This document shows positions 1 to 13,382 of a stretch of 64,000 nucleotides of DNA, one piece after another. The notes beneath the pieces are model-generated. The model saw only the letters and a program-made list of their open reading frames with translations. It searched no databases and was not told the origin of the DNA. Source of the stretch: Helopsaltes ochotensis (taxonomy: Eukaryota; Chordata; Aves; Passeriformes; Locustellidae); contig VXBM01000138.1 of the NCBI GenBank assembly GCA_013400155.1, positions 1,061,106 to 1,125,105 of the forward strand, in the 5' to 3' direction. Within the stretch, counting starts at the first letter, position 1. Each line of letters begins with the position of its first letter. The position numbers and the translations under genes were made by a program.

Positions 1-3000
1 AAAGATCTTCACCTGCCCATTTTACTACTGTTTAAGAAAGAATGCTGCTGAGAAATCCTTTGAACTTTATTCCAGGTGTATAGGCTTCAATAAGATGAAA
101 TTCTAATTGCTACTTCATAGAAACCTAATTATTAACTTTACTGAAGAAGTCAGCCATCTCCACATCTGAGAGTGTTAATAGATCTGTCTAAATCCTTTGT
201 GATCCAAATGACAAAGAATCATTTAGACTGTTAGCTCTTGAAAACTGGTGAAAGTCATACATGTGCACCTACAGATGCCCAAACATAAACAGTCCCTGCT
301 GATATCCAAAGTGGTCTTACACTAATTCCAGCAGAGTTTTTGCGGTTCTGTCAGGACATATACATTTGTGGTGCAATTTATATTAACACTAATCTGGTAG
401 TTTCAGAGAGAATACAGAATTAATCAGAAATAGCCAGCATTCATATTGTACTTCGAATATTAAGCATCTAACTTTAGAGCATTACTGAATAAAATGAAAT
501 ATTATTTTACACTTGTTCACTTTTGCAGATTATCTAATGAAACAACCACACAGAAATCTTTTCCTCAGTTTAAGAAAATATTGATATTTTATTGCAGTGC
601 AAAAAGTAATATTTTCAAGCTTTCCAAAACGTGATAGTCCCAATTTAGTTTTTTGCAAATTCTCTGAGATAGTCTCTCAATTCACCTCAAATTTCAACAA
701 AGATTTCAGTTCTCCATCAACTTAGATGGAACATATTCCAAGCAGCATCCAGTAAATCATCTTCTATCCTTATCTTCAGATAGTTCTCTGTTCCTATATA
801 TATAGATAATATTTAAATTATTTTCCAAATGTAATCATATTTTTATCATCAACAGATCAGAGTATATCAATTTTTTTCCATAATTTAGATAGCAGACTTT
901 TTAGTAAAATAAAAACCCCAGCCAGATTGCAGATGGCATAAAATGTAAGGTGAAAAATTGATGATCATGGCAAGGAACCTAAGGAAATCTAATTTTTTAT
1001 TAACATTCATAATGCAGCATCACTTCCAATATACCCCAGCCTAAAGGAAAAAAAACAGAAGGTATTGTTAACCCTGCTTATGCTTTACCCTGAAGGCTCA
1101 GAATAGAATCAGACTCCCTTGACATCAATGCTTATTGGAAAGAAAATGCCACCATGCAAATGAGCTCTTATTTTACCAGTTATATCCTAAGTTTGTTACA
1201 GATAATCTAAAAATCTTGAGGTTTTTTTGCCAGCCATGACTAAGAGAATGTTATGCATTCATTCTGTGTTACAGTCATGATACATAAGTCACTATTAAAA
1301 TTAAAAAACTCATTATGAGAAGCAGAAATAGAGACCAGACAAAGAATGAGGATTCATTAATGCATCTAAAGGGAGGAATCAGATGGTTGATAAAGAGAGG
1401 CAGATGTCCAGGACTGTCAAGACAGTTCTGGGTGTGCCTGCACGTGCTCTCCTGCACACACCTCCCCTGTGCATCTGCACCACTCCCATCCCAGCCTGGG
1501 CAGCTACTCTGGATAAAACTCATGCAATGTGAGTAGCACTTGGCCAGTTAAAAATAGCCACCCCAGCTAATCTCATTAAACTTCAGTTTTCTGGACCTGT
1601 TTCTTGTCAAGATACCTTTCAGTCAGCACGTCCGACTAATAAAGGTGACTAACCATCAGTGATGGTAAAAGTTATATAAATACAGCCCAGCCTTTATGAT
1701 AAGAATAAACCAAACAGAATCTTAAAACAACAAAGTAGTACTAAAACTAGTATACAAAAATGATGGTGGAGTAACAAAATTATGTGCATCAGTCTAAAAT
1801 GCTGGGGTGCCCAGCATTTTAGTACTCTTTCTGTTGCAATTACAGTGCAAATAAAACTTTACTGGCTCAAAATTTGTACACCACACTCCATTTTGCTAAA
1901 CACAGAAAAGCTATTTTGCAGAGCTGGCTTTTCCTGGTAAATTTTCTAAACTACTCTTTTTCCTTGGAATTATTACTATTAGAGCTTCTTTCTGACAACT
2001 GTATTTCTTTAATCATAGCCTTCAGAACATCAGCTTTTCAAGGAAAAAATTAAAAAAGGGTTCAGCCTATTTTTACTGTTCACATCTGGATGCACATGTC
2101 ACACTGCAATATGCTGTTCTGAAGTGTATGACACTTTCAGTGCAAACATACATATTGTATTTGTCTTAAAGCTGCCCAAATTAACAGTGACCTATCCATC
2201 CACATAGCCTACTTTTGTTAGGGCAGGTACTCTCTTAAACCTAATTATCCCCATGCACCTGGGGGTAAATTTGTCTACTGCAGGATGGTAATATTTCACA
2301 TCTCAGCTAAAAATGATGCTTAGGAGCTGGGAGAAGGTGAATAGACAAAGTGAGTTACTCTGTTGCTGTCATAATCAATTCTATTAACTTTGCACTCTGA
2401 GGACCACCCACACTTTTGGAAACACTATTTTCTGCCAAAATCTTTTATTTGCATCTCTCAAGAGACATTGCAAAACAATATCCTTTGTCAGATTTGAACA
2501 GCAATGATTGACTTTTCCTTAGACTGATTGTTACAAGTTGGAGCCCCTGGGGATTTCTTTGATTTACGTGGAAGGAAGTTTAAATACAAGTGGTCTAGAA
2601 TTAGGAGGATGTAGTGCGAAAATCACATCTGCTTGATATTTCCTCTTTGAAGTGTTAAGTATACTCAGATCTTAAAACCTGTTCTGGTATTACAGTATTC
2701 CTAGTGCAGTTTAGGATAAATCATCAGGATGTTAACAAAACTTACATGATTTTTTTTGTATAAGCTCATGCATGTCTGGTAAAATTTCTTGTTATAAACC
2801 TTGCTACTTGTGTTTGTACCCTTTTCATTGAAGAGCTGTGAAGTGAATACATAGGTAAGACAAGTCTTTCAAAGTAAACATTGTCAAATCATCTGTTCTG
2901 TACCAGTACTAAATGCTGCAAGAAGAAAACACATCCATTTAGGGGAATAATCACACCGTGGGTACTGTACTTCATGAATTGATAGTCCATGTCTTCAAAC

Positions 3001-4503
3001 TCAAAACATAAAGTCTCACATTAATAAAATTCCTTTAGTTTTTGCTACAGAGCAAGAATATTTGACACCTTTTTGAAAATAACCTTCAAAATTATTGCCT
3101 GTTCCCCTTTTCTTGTATTAAAGGTACAGAGAAAAATCTGGTTTAGTTGTATTCTTTTCCCTACCTCTGCCTCAGGCTGGGTGTTCAGAATAAAGTTCTT
3201 AAATGCATAATGCAGATTAAATTTATAATCTTCACAACATCATTTTATATGAAGGATGTGAAGGACATTCCAAAACTTCACCCACATTTATTGTAACTTG
3301 AAAAATTTAATTACATTTCAATTAATTATTTGGAGAGTTAAATAATGAGCTGTCTGCAAAAGCATATGAAACTTTGCCCTATGTTGTGTGGGTTTTTTGT
3401 TTGCTTGTTGTATTTCTAAGAGAACAGCATATGCTGTACTACATGAGGGACATGACCATATGATGCCTTTGGAATCTATTTTGTGTACGAATCTTTACGG
3501 GTTCAGGTGAAAGTTTGAAATATTATCTGTCTTCTAAGGATTATAACCTAAAAACACAGGAAATGTCTGTTACTTCAAATAGATTTCCCTCTGAGGTTTT
3601 AAATCCTTTGAACCTGCAGATAGATGTTGAAGAAATAGTCTGAAAGTTGCAATGACAGAGACTGATACAACCACACTTCCCCAGCCTTTTGCTATATTGC
3701 AAGCTTCACGCAGTTTCATGGAGCTATGCATGATTCCTGTCGTGTGGCATAGCATTTTATGAAAAATAAAGATATACATAAACTCAGGTCATCATCAAAA
3801 ATTAATACATTACAACATTATTTTAAAAAAAGACATATGATACACGACAGTGTGACACACTTTGAGATATCATGAGGTGACCTGAATGTTTGCTTTTTTT
3901 ACCAGTGTTTTCAAGAACAGACACTAAATTTACTGGGTCAAGGCTATGCCAATGTCCCCTTTCCTGTAAAATGAATAGTTTCAGAATGGACTGTTCCTAA
4001 TCTTACCCTCCAGTTACTATGTCAGTGCTGAAGATCCACTAAAACGACAGAGAATTTCTAATTATTACAGAGATAATATTTCCTCCCACAGTGAGACATC
4101 AAGTTAAATTCTTTAGCCTTACAGTGATTAAGTGAACATAATATGCTGCATAGTCCATGATTTTATCTCTCTTCAGTTTCCTAGTGGCAAAGGTGTATTT
4201 TTAATTATGTGTTTTAAATCTGATTTCTAAACATTTGTGTTTTTTCCTTTCACAATGTCAAGGAGTTGGCTCCCACTTCAGTATAATACAGCACATCCTT
4301 TCAAAGTAGATAAAAGACTTAAACTGAAAAATTCAGACTCAAACCTAGCTTTCAAAACACCTCAGATTTCATTCACAGTTGGAAAAGTTCATTAAATATT
4401 TGAGGAAACAAAATATGCAGCTGGATTTTGATTCTGATCCAAACAACTGTCTTCTCTTTTCCCATTTACCCAAAGTCAGTTCACTTTCCTGTACAAATAT
4501 TTC
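1..4503. other. Unique AT-rich noncoding sequence
   Basis: I recognise no gene and no transposon remnant here. Reading frames are short (136 codons at most, the frame starting at 4379, which runs on past this interval) and show no family features, signal peptide or domain. The only clear structure is a perfect hairpin at 1794-1822, listed separately. Divergence could hide very old repeats. Confidence 0.6.
1794..1822. repeat. Perfect 13-bp inverted repeat with 3-nt loop
   Basis: The left arm CTAAAATGCTGGG (1794-1806) is exactly complementary to the right arm CCCAGCATTTTAG (1810-1822), with loop GTG. It lies in unique AT-rich sequence and is not followed by a T-run. The stem is too short for a typical animal pre-miRNA. 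It may be chance, a tiny inverted duplication formed by template switching, or a protein-binding palindrome. Confidence 0.85.
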
Positions 4504-4561
4504 TCTCCATTACCTTCTCCATTCCTTTACCTTCTCTCCATTGCCTTCTCCATTATCTTCT
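4504..4561. repeat. Short tandem repeat with CTCCATT units
   Basis: The motif TTCTCCATT and variants recur about five times in pyrimidine-rich sequence, alternating with TACCTTC or TGCCTTC. It reads as a degenerate minisatellite of roughly 18-22 bp higher-order units. It produces a repetitive Leu/Pro/Ser stretch in the + frame starting at 4379, which is best read as a by-product of the repeat and not as protein-coding. Confidence 0.7.
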
Positions 4562-7500
4562 GTAGCAGCATGCTGGGCTGGAGGTCCTTCCTTCCACATT
4601 CCAATATGTGTACAATTTATTCAAGTTTACTGGGTGTACAAATATAATGAACTCACTGGGTTTTTTTTAATTCTATCATTTAAATCATTAAGGAAAATAT
4701 TAAATAACACCTCTAGACCTATGACAAGCTCTCTTTATTCTCTTTATCAAACCAGTTTGTCAAGTGAAAAATTGGAAATAGTTGTGTAAATTTGTGGGGG
4801 GGTGGTTCTACCAGTTTAGTACCATTATTATGGTATTTGTACCCTCTCTGGCCCGTATATGGAAATGTCATTGCATACAATAAAAGTATCTCTAAGTCAA
4901 AGCTTTCACAGTCTACTCTTCAGAAACTCACTAAGCTAATTGTCATGTTCCAAGAGGAAATTGAGTTAATTTAACTTAATGATTTTTTTTAATCATTTGG
5001 GGTTCTTTTTTATTCAGTGTCACATTATTATTGTCTGGGCATTCAGGGTTGGATTATAAATTTTGTTTGTTTTTTCCTAGGGCTAAACTAAAGTAGACTG
5101 GTCTGTGTGTCTCAAGCTCTTGCTTTTGTCTGCTTTTCAAGACAGATTTTTTAGTGCATTTTCCAAAAGTCACATTAACTTTCAAGAATTGTTAAACAGT
5201 AAAAGTTCTCACTAAGAGGTCAGACAAAATACATACAGGTAATAGTAGCAGCAGCAATAGAGGTAGTAGCAGTACTACCAGAAGTAGTAGTAGTAATATT
5301 GAGTGTAGACCAGAATTAAAATAGGAAATGTTAATGAAGGTGCCTTCCCTATCCCCTGCCAAGTATGGTGAGGAAAAATGTATTCACTTACTTTGACATT
5401 TTTTTGAATGAAAACAAGAGGAAAAAAATATTCTAAACATAAAAAAGTTCTACATACAATTTCAGAAGTGTTCATGAGTTGGATTTTTTTTTTTTTAATG
5501 AATGTCTCTTTCCATTTATTACTTCAAATATTAGAATTTATTGTTTTGATTGACAATGTATTCATAAGCATTTTGCAAGATACTAACTTTATTTCTAAGT
5601 TTCCAAGAAATAAACAAAACTAAACTTTGAGATCACCAAATCCCATTAAAGAGTCTCTTCCTTTTTCTATTCTGCTCTACTTTCTTCTTACCAAAAGCAG
5701 TTTTAGGTACTCCTTCAACCTCAAAGATATTGCTATTAAACTTAAAGAAAACAGAGTGTTCAAAAGTTGTCATATCAGACCTAGAGGATAGACCTAGAGC
5801 CAGTACACCTGAGGTACTGCAGTTTGTTTGATCTGTCAAAGATTGCACAGAGTCTTCTAAAAGCAAGTCAGAGTCGATACAGGAGCTCAAGACCTCTCTC
5901 TGGAATTTTACCTGTCTCGTCCTGAACTTGCAATCAATCAGAAACAGGGTTTTTTACTCACAGGAAGCTAAAATTTAATGTTTTCTGGTTTATACAGTTA
6001 TAGGGACTCTTGATTATAGGAATGTTTGGCAGCTGGCCAAGAGAAATTGAAGACAAAATAAAAAAGTGAGGAAAGTGACAAATTATTGCAGCATTGAAGT
6101 GGGGTATGTAAAAAAACGGAGGTTTACTTCATGCAAAGAACAAACCTAAAGAGGTGAGAAAGATTCCCCCTGAAATATAATGTATCTGAGTAACTGCTCA
6201 GGATTGTGATAGCTCGGAGCTGATAACATGACTGAGCTAGGAAAGCTGGGCTTTCAAAGAAAAATTTGGGAACTCCAGGCCTGAGGAATTGCATTCATCA
6301 GCAATAATGGGACAATGAGGCACAGAAGAAAACACGAAGGCCAAAAAGACAGAAAATTTTTCATTTTGATTCACCACTTGCTTTGGTTTGCCTTTATACC
6401 TCGCTCAGGTGTTTCCTTTGCCATCTTCTCCTTACTTCAGTCTTTCCTATCTAGAAATGCCCTCCATAGCTCAATAGCAAAAGAGAGGGTGCAATTCAGA
6501 TACAATTTTCATAGGAAACACTCTGGAGCAAATGTTATAAAGTAATGATTGAAATAAGATAATTTGGCTATTTGAGATTCATTTGCAATTAATGTCTCAC
6601 TGTGCCAGCTCAGAGGCAGAATAAGGCCCAGATTATTTTACTTCACTATATGCACTCTTAGGGAGGATAAGGACTTTTCACAAATGGATAACAAAAACAT
6701 ATAACAAAACCCTGAAAGTCCACAGTCACTCAGTTTACTGAAATCTGAATTTCCTTTGCCTCTTTCCATGTTGTTTCGCACATTGTGTTGATTTGGCCAG
6801 AGGATCCTCATAAAACTTGAAAACAGGCTTGAAGGTGTGTCCAGAGGAAGAACATTTCTGACTCTGGGACAGCAGGTTCTGAATGAAAGACAGGGCTCAA
6901 CCCACATGAACTGATCACTCCCCTCAGTGATGAGTGGGAATGGAATAAATCCTAGCCCGAAAACAGTGAAAGGAAGAGAGGAACAGTTTTTTCTTGTAAT
7001 TAGAAAACTTAGGGCCAAATCAAATCAGTAAACAATTGAAGACCTAAATAGGAGTTGGTTTTTTTGTTAATTCCAGCAATCAATATAAAATTGAAATATT
7101 AAGAGTTGGTTATGCTTCCTTAAAATATTCAGTGGGCCTCTTGTGTGGTAGGACTTGTATTTTGGAAGAAGTTGCAATGCTAATTATTCTTAGCTTGGAA
7201 GGAATAATTTTATATCATATTATTTTCGTAACTTTGGGGGAAAAGGAGTTTAGATACAATGTGATAAGCACTGCTTGCTCCCTTCTGATGTGTGTAACAC
7301 CTGAATAGATATGGAAGAGACTAAAAATTCACTGGAAATATAATGTGTTGAAATGAATAGGTCTTTGTGTTTACAGTCCCAAATCTAAATAATTTCTCAT
7401 TTTTCAACTACTGTGCTCCTGAACGTCGAATCACTTCTCCTGTCTGTTTGGATTGTACTCCCTTCCAGACAGGGACAGACTTTCACCATGCATTTGGGCA

Positions 7501-10500
7501 GTGTCGTGTCTCCAGGTGCTTTTGTAACACAAATGATGAATTATTAACTTGTTCCCCTATTATACATTCAGCAAAGTTTGTTTTGCATCCTCACCCAAAT
7601 CTATGGATGAAGTAGGTGTGTGCCTACTACTTATTTCCCACTAAACTGTCCTTGAAATGAATCTCATGAACTTAAAAATTACAAATTTGAACATGCCTTT
7701 CTTTCCATACTCAATTTCAGGTTTCCTGGTCTTCCTTTTCTGTATGAATGTCATTAACAATGGGGGGATCATGCTTTTTCTGTTCTTATGCATGGCTTCA
7801 GCTAGCAGTAGTAGGTGTTTGTGTGTGAATTGAGAGTGCAGATATAACTTTAGGTAAATGACATATAAAGTTACTCATACCATGAAAGCAGAGACATAGA
7901 GAATTTTTATTATGGATTATGTCTTTAATTGAATTTATACAACTAGATATTTAATGAAAATTTCATTTCATTCTAACTCATATGACTTATATATCCTTTA
8001 AGAATTCAAAGATAGCATATTAATTGGGAAATTTTGAACTTGAGTATTTTCTCCCACTGTGGGAGATTTTCAAATGCCTTATTTTACTTCTATTGATAAA
8101 GAGATTTGTAATGCAGTTTTTAATTCTATTCTCTCCACAAAGGCAGAAAGCAATGAAAAGGTTGGGGTTTTTTATTATTTGTCAGCATCAAGAATAGTTT
8201 GGGATTTTTAAGATTTTTTTTTTCCTGGACAGTGAGTAAAATTACAAGCCAATTTCCATCCAACTGGCACGTTATATGGCAATTGCTTAAAGCACAGGAG
8301 AAACTCTTTTTTAGATCAGGATGCTGAGCTCAAGTGGAAGTTGTCAGATTTAATAAAGCAGAATCATCCTAGGGAAGAAATTTTCTGTCTCTGTTTCCAG
8401 GGGTGCATCTGTTTGTAGCACATACTTTGTTCAGAAAATGCCAGCTTGCCTACAACACTTCCAATGAACTTTAATTGTGTGGTTTAGTAGAAAGTCTTAA
8501 TTTTGATCTGACTCCCTTCAGGTAGCAATGAGTTGACTCACATAATCACACTTCCCTGTAGCAGATAAAAATAACCACCTTGATTTTCCCTCCTTTCTCA
8601 CTTTTTAGAAAATGGCTGCATTTTTACAAGTTCATTCTCACAGTGAGCAGGGATCTATAAGCTTTGGAACATAAGATGGTTCTGCAATAACAGCTATTTC
8701 GACACCATTATAGTAATTAATCACAGAAGGAGCTGCCGGAAAAAAATTCTATAATTTTGAACATATAATTGAATTTTTATTGCTTTTAAACTGAAGTGTT
8801 TAGACCTTGAGAAAATCAACCCAGCAGGGGAAAAAAGTGCTCCTCTTTGCCTCTCCTTCCTTCTGTGCTTTAGACAAAGCTTGGCAGAGCTCACAAGCTA
8901 AATGGAAGCTGATTTAACAGCTCTTTATTTCAGTCTACCTCCTAAAGAAGAAAAGGTCACTTAAAACTTATTTTCTTAACAAAATTCACTGGAGTTGAGT
9001 TGGAATACAAAGTAAAGTCTGTCAGATCCAAAAGTAGCACTGGCACATTGCAGAGGAAGCAGTCTATGTGCTCAGAGGAAGAGCTCCTGGCAGTTGTGCT
9101 CACTGGTATTAACAGGGGACTAGAGATGAAGGAAGTGCAGAAAAATGTCAGCTGGCAAATTTGACCCAGCCAGAAAAATGGGATAACAAGACCCTTCATC
9201 TCTTTTTGAAACATCATATGTGATGAAAACAACTTCAGTGTATTGGGATATTTTTTTCCCCCTTGGAAAGTTTCTTCCAAATTCAACCACAATTTTGAAA
9301 ACTTTTTCAGACCACCAACTTGCACTTGTTTAAATAAACTAAAACATTGGTTGATACATTATATCTTTCCACTTAGAGGTCCCATTCTTGGATAAAAGAA
9401 GAGAGATCATAGGTGTGGTGAAGGCAGTGCGAGATTTATGAGGCTACCTTCTCTTCCTTCCCCCTGGACTATTCTTTTGAAGATCAACCTTTAATGCTTA
9501 CATTCATTAAAAACAATCAATAACTAGACTAATCATTGCAAATTTTAGGCACAAGGAAAGAAGTGAAAAGGTGGTGAAAAAAAAAACCAAACAAAAAAAC
9601 CATGGAGCCCAAATAGTCATATGTAACATTCTTAGTTTGACCTACAGCAGTCAAACACAAATTATAATTTCTGTCATAAGTATTAGAGCCAGTCTTGTGG
9701 GTCATATTGAGTCAGCTGGGGTGGTTGGATTGAGTTTACCTGCAAAGATGCAGGTAAAGTTTCCAAAAGGTTGTCCTTACCAGCTAACCTAAAGTGTCCT
9801 CTTTCCTAGATCAGGGTTGTGGAAGATATTTCACAGAGTACAGTTCCTTCATGGCTATGGGAAACAGCAAAACCTGTTTTGTCCCTTTACCTAAAAATAT
9901 GTTTAAGGATTTAAGGATTATTTTCCAGTGTTGCCAAGAGCTGGTGAATAAATTCTATTTATGGATGGCTGTTGCCACACAGAAACAGAAACCATTAGAT
10001 GGTTGCTCGTCTCATCTGCCTTTAACCTTAGTGCTGAGCTAATTTTTTCTTGAAAATTATATCTTTCCTTTCATTGAGTAGAGTAGGAAACATCTGTTTT
10101 AAGATGAAAAATTAACTTCAAAAAAGTTCTTGTTAGATCTGATAAATTTCTCCTTTTTTTTCCATATGGCCCATATACAGAAATATGGGCTTATATATTG
10201 GAAGTATATTAGGATAAGTAATTACGAATGCTATTCTTGAATAATGTAACAGTTATCTTGCTCCTTCCATGTGTTGCAAAATCCTGTGGTGTGTAGTACA
10301 GTCCTGTATTCTCCAAATTTGTATATTTCTAACCTGTGTACTATGGATAAACCACATTTAAGATAGCTAGGCAGTAATCAAGCCATAATATTAATAAGAA
10401 TATAAAATTATAAAGTTTTAATGAACAATCAACTATTAATAAACTATAAACTCCTTTATAAAGCAATTTTTACTTCAGACGTAGCTCATCCAACTCACAT

Positions 10501-11236
10501 ATTTCTTCTACAACTAATTTTCATTAAGCCATCCTATTAACTGCAATGATTTACATGTATAGAGAAGACCAAAGACTGCATAGCTCAACAAATATGACTT
10601 TCAAATTATAACGTTTCTAGTAAAAGGTGACAGGCTTTGAGATAACAGGGACTTCAGACTTGTCTGGGCTTGTACTGGCTTGAGGTGAACTTAACTTTTT
10701 TTAGTTGAGTCTGCAGTTTTTTAGTTATGAGGTAGTTATGGCCAAATTTCTTTTAGCTTGAATTTATCTTTGTATCACTGTGTGGCATAACACTTATTGC
10801 TAATTAATAGAGAGTAAAACCAAGCAGCTATTATGGTTAAGTGAACTGTCTTTGACTGTAGGATTATAATATATTATAGAAGAGTAATAGTATCAGATGA
10901 CATCAGAAATCCCAGGGCATTTTTCACAAAAAAAACCTCACCTGGTAAGTGAGGCAAACCTAACCTTAAGGGTAAGAAAGAAGACACATGGAAATGGGAA
11001 ATAGCAGGGTAAAAGCAAGCAACAGTCAGAAAACTTGTAAAAAAAGTGCTGGGATAATCCCAGACTGAAGAGGAAGAAATCACCACAACCATCATATTCT
11101 GCCCAATGAAGACACTGCCCAGTTTTTATTCCATTATTCCTGAAGTTCACACAAACTGTTGTCCCATTAACTATGAGGTGGAGGAAGACTGCAAAGAGCA
11201 CCAGGGAAAAGGGCACTCACATATATGGGAAGCTCT
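4562..11236. other. Unique AT-rich noncoding sequence
   Basis: I see no recognisable gene, RNA or well-preserved transposon. Apart from the AGT-type microsatellite near 5240, it holds only short homopolymer runs. The frames present (for example 6638-7018 on -, 126 codons, and 8957-9325 on -, 122 codons) carry no family motif. Confidence 0.55.
5240..5298. repeat. Trinucleotide microsatellite (AGT/AGC)n, imperfect
   Basis: Units AGT, AGC and ACT recur in phase with some interruptions, ending in a cleaner AGT run and GTAATATT. It is an ordinary interrupted microsatellite. Confidence 0.8.
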
Positions 11237-11370
11237 CACACACACACACATATATATGTACACACATTTTAAAAAATATATATTGTTTATATATATATAC
11301 TTTATATATATATATACACTTAAAACATATACTAATGTATATATGAATATAGAGAGATATACATACATGT
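11237..11370. repeat. Compound (CA)n/(TA)n microsatellite
   Basis: A CA run at about 11238-11250 passes into TA-rich arrays extending past 11340 with interspersed AAAA blocks. Overlapping open frames on both strands (11106-11540 on + and 11171-11431 on -) owe their Ile/Tyr-rich content to this repeat. Confidence 0.85.
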
Positions 11371-11787
11371 GTATTATGGTGAGGCTTTTCTGTAACAATT
11401 TTAATTTGACTAGCAATGTTCCTATCATCACCGCCAGAGTAACAAAAACTATTTTTTGTGGCTTTAGTAGACTGCTAATCTACAGTAAATTCTTTGCTTT
11501 GTGTAAAAGGGTGTACTCTTTTGTTCATAACAAGATTTAGACAGCAAAATTACCTTTACTGAAAGAAAAAAGAGAAGGAAAATCCTAATCTGTATTCAAT
11601 TTTCTTTAGATTAAAAAGAATATTTTCCTCATAGTTATAGCATTATGAATTGTATTCTAAATGGCTGGGTCAACATTATGTCTTATGTTCCACTAAAACA
11701 TGGTTGGAAATCTTGATACAGTATCATATCTAAATTTCCGGATTTGGGCATGTCCAGATGGAGGAAAAAGTCTTATTTCCACCCCTC

Positions 11788-11790
<3 letters not shown>
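11371..11790. other. Unique noncoding sequence
   Basis: Nothing recognisable lies between the microsatellite and the long T-tract. Confidence 0.5.

Positions 11791-11827
<37 letters not shown>
11791..11827. repeat. Poly-T tract of 37 bases
   Basis: This is an uninterrupted T run following a C-rich stretch. It is the longest homopolymer in the window. CR1 does not use a poly-A tail, so if the tract marks a retrocopy on the minus strand, that copy would have been made by another machinery. I recognise no retrocopy body in the sequence from 11828 on. A simple expanded homopolymer is the default reading. Confidence 0.9.
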
Positions 11828-11830
<3 letters not shown>

Positions 11831-12308
11831 TTATCTGTGCTGGTTATTCTGACTAGGTTCATACCTAGGGGCCGATATTTCTACGGACATCTTTAAAATC
11901 TCAGATTTTGGCAAGAGTTTATCTTGTTGAAGCGGAAATAGCATTATATAGTATGGATTAGCTGCAGACCAGGCACTTACTAATGTATTTCTTTATATCT
12001 CAAAAAACATTATTTGTGTTTATATATCCATTAAATGCCCATTATGTGTGTATTTATTTTGTGTAATTATTATAGTATAATATGAAGAAAAAAACTGCCT
12101 ACAAGAAAAAATTACAAGATAAGACAAGTAATATAATACTTAGAAAAATACAGAGTATTCAATAATACCAGATCACAGGTAGACGATAGAGACTGTAACA
12201 GAGAAGATCCAAATCTGCTTGACTTCCTTCAGTGATTATTAAAATTCCACCTGCCTTCGACTCCTCTACTTACTCCATGCTTCTTACAATGATGTTAAGC
12301 TTTCCATG

Positions 12309-12354
12309 AAGGAAAAAAAAAAAAAAAAAGAAAAAAGGAAGAAAAAGAGGAAGT
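12309..12354. repeat. Poly-A / purine tract
   Basis: A long A run is followed by A/G-only sequence on the + strand. It is low-complexity DNA with no adjoining retrocopy that I can recognise. Confidence 0.85.
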
Positions 12355-13265
12355 TAAACATTTGGAAAAGTTAATGAGTTTTTCCACTTTTTTTTGCTAG
12401 AATGTAAATAACAGCAAGGCATAATCTAGGCCAGAGTGCAAAAAATGTTTCTTGACGTCTCAGTGTATAGGAAAACAAAACCAGAAAAATGAAAGTCTAC
12501 CTGGGTAATCAAATCAGTCCTTTGCAATTGCCAGTATGAGAGTTTTTCTAACTATGTTTGTGAATTTTCCCTTTATTTTAACTTCCTATTGGTTGGCAGA
12601 CACTGCCAAAAAAAGTGGATGGCCCTTTGCCCAGGGACCTAAGGTCGTTCTCTGAGCTCCGGAGTACCAGGAAAGAGCTCTTCCTTACATCATGCAGCAC
12701 AGCAGGCCAGTTTTTCATCCATCTCCAATAGATCATATGTCTAACTCTGGAGCTTAATGCAATTGTGGGCTTGGCAGGGATTTCAGAGTTCTGTGCAACT
12801 GAGAAAGAAATGGAAAGAAGCTGAAGGTCTACTTTCTCAAACATTTCTTTTGTACAGCACAAACTCCTTTACCTCTCCTTTTTACTTATTTTGCATAAAT
12901 GTAACAAAGACTTTTGTGGGAAGTGGGATCAGAAAATGCACAGAGAACTAACTTGCATGTATATATAAAAACAAATAAAAAGGAATTTTAAGCATTTGAC
13001 TTTGGCTGGGTACAAACAGTACAGCTCAGTACTCAGGAAATGTTTCACCCTCTCAAAGCAGTTGAGGTGTACAAGGTAACTAAGAGAAAATTTTTGTTTG
13101 TATGTTTTGCTCTATATCAAAGTACATCACTTCAAAAAGTGTCACAAATCACAACTGCTAATAATAATTAAATCCCCTTTATAGTTCAAAAGTTATTTTG
13201 TTGTTTGAGGGGTTTTGTGTTTAATAAATAAATACTTTTAAACTCTCAAACTTACAGCATGTACG

Positions 13266-13310
13266 TTTTATATGTGCATATGTATATACATATATATATA
13301 TGCGTATATA
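13266..13310. repeat. (TA)n-rich microsatellite
   Basis: Alternating TA/CA/GC dinucleotides around a run of TATATATA. Confidence 0.75.
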
Positions 13311-13356
13311 TGCAGAATTAAGTTATGTATATACCTGTACATAGGTATAATAAATT

Positions 13357-13382
13357 ATTCCTGCTGCATGTGCAGCAGGAAT
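13357..13382. repeat. Perfect 12-bp inverted repeat with 2-nt loop
   Basis: ATTCCTGCTGCA (13357-13368) is exactly complementary to TGCAGCAGGAAT (13371-13382), separated by TG. The GC-rich core stands out from the AT-rich flanks. No function can be assigned. Confidence 0.85.

Noticed and set aside
1794..1822. MicroRNA precursor or intrinsic terminator
   Set aside because: The stem is too short for a pre-miRNA, there is no T-run for a terminator, and the setting is eukaryotic.
4379..4789. 136-codon + frame
   Set aside because: Much of it translates the CTCCATT tandem repeat, and no start context or domain is seen.
4792..4806. G-rich run near 4794 as a quadruplex
   Set aside because: It is a single G-run plus short ones, not the four runs a quadruplex needs.
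11106..11540. 144-codon + frame and overlapping minus frame
   Set aside because: The repetitive Ile/Tyr/Thr content comes from the CA/TA microsatellite.
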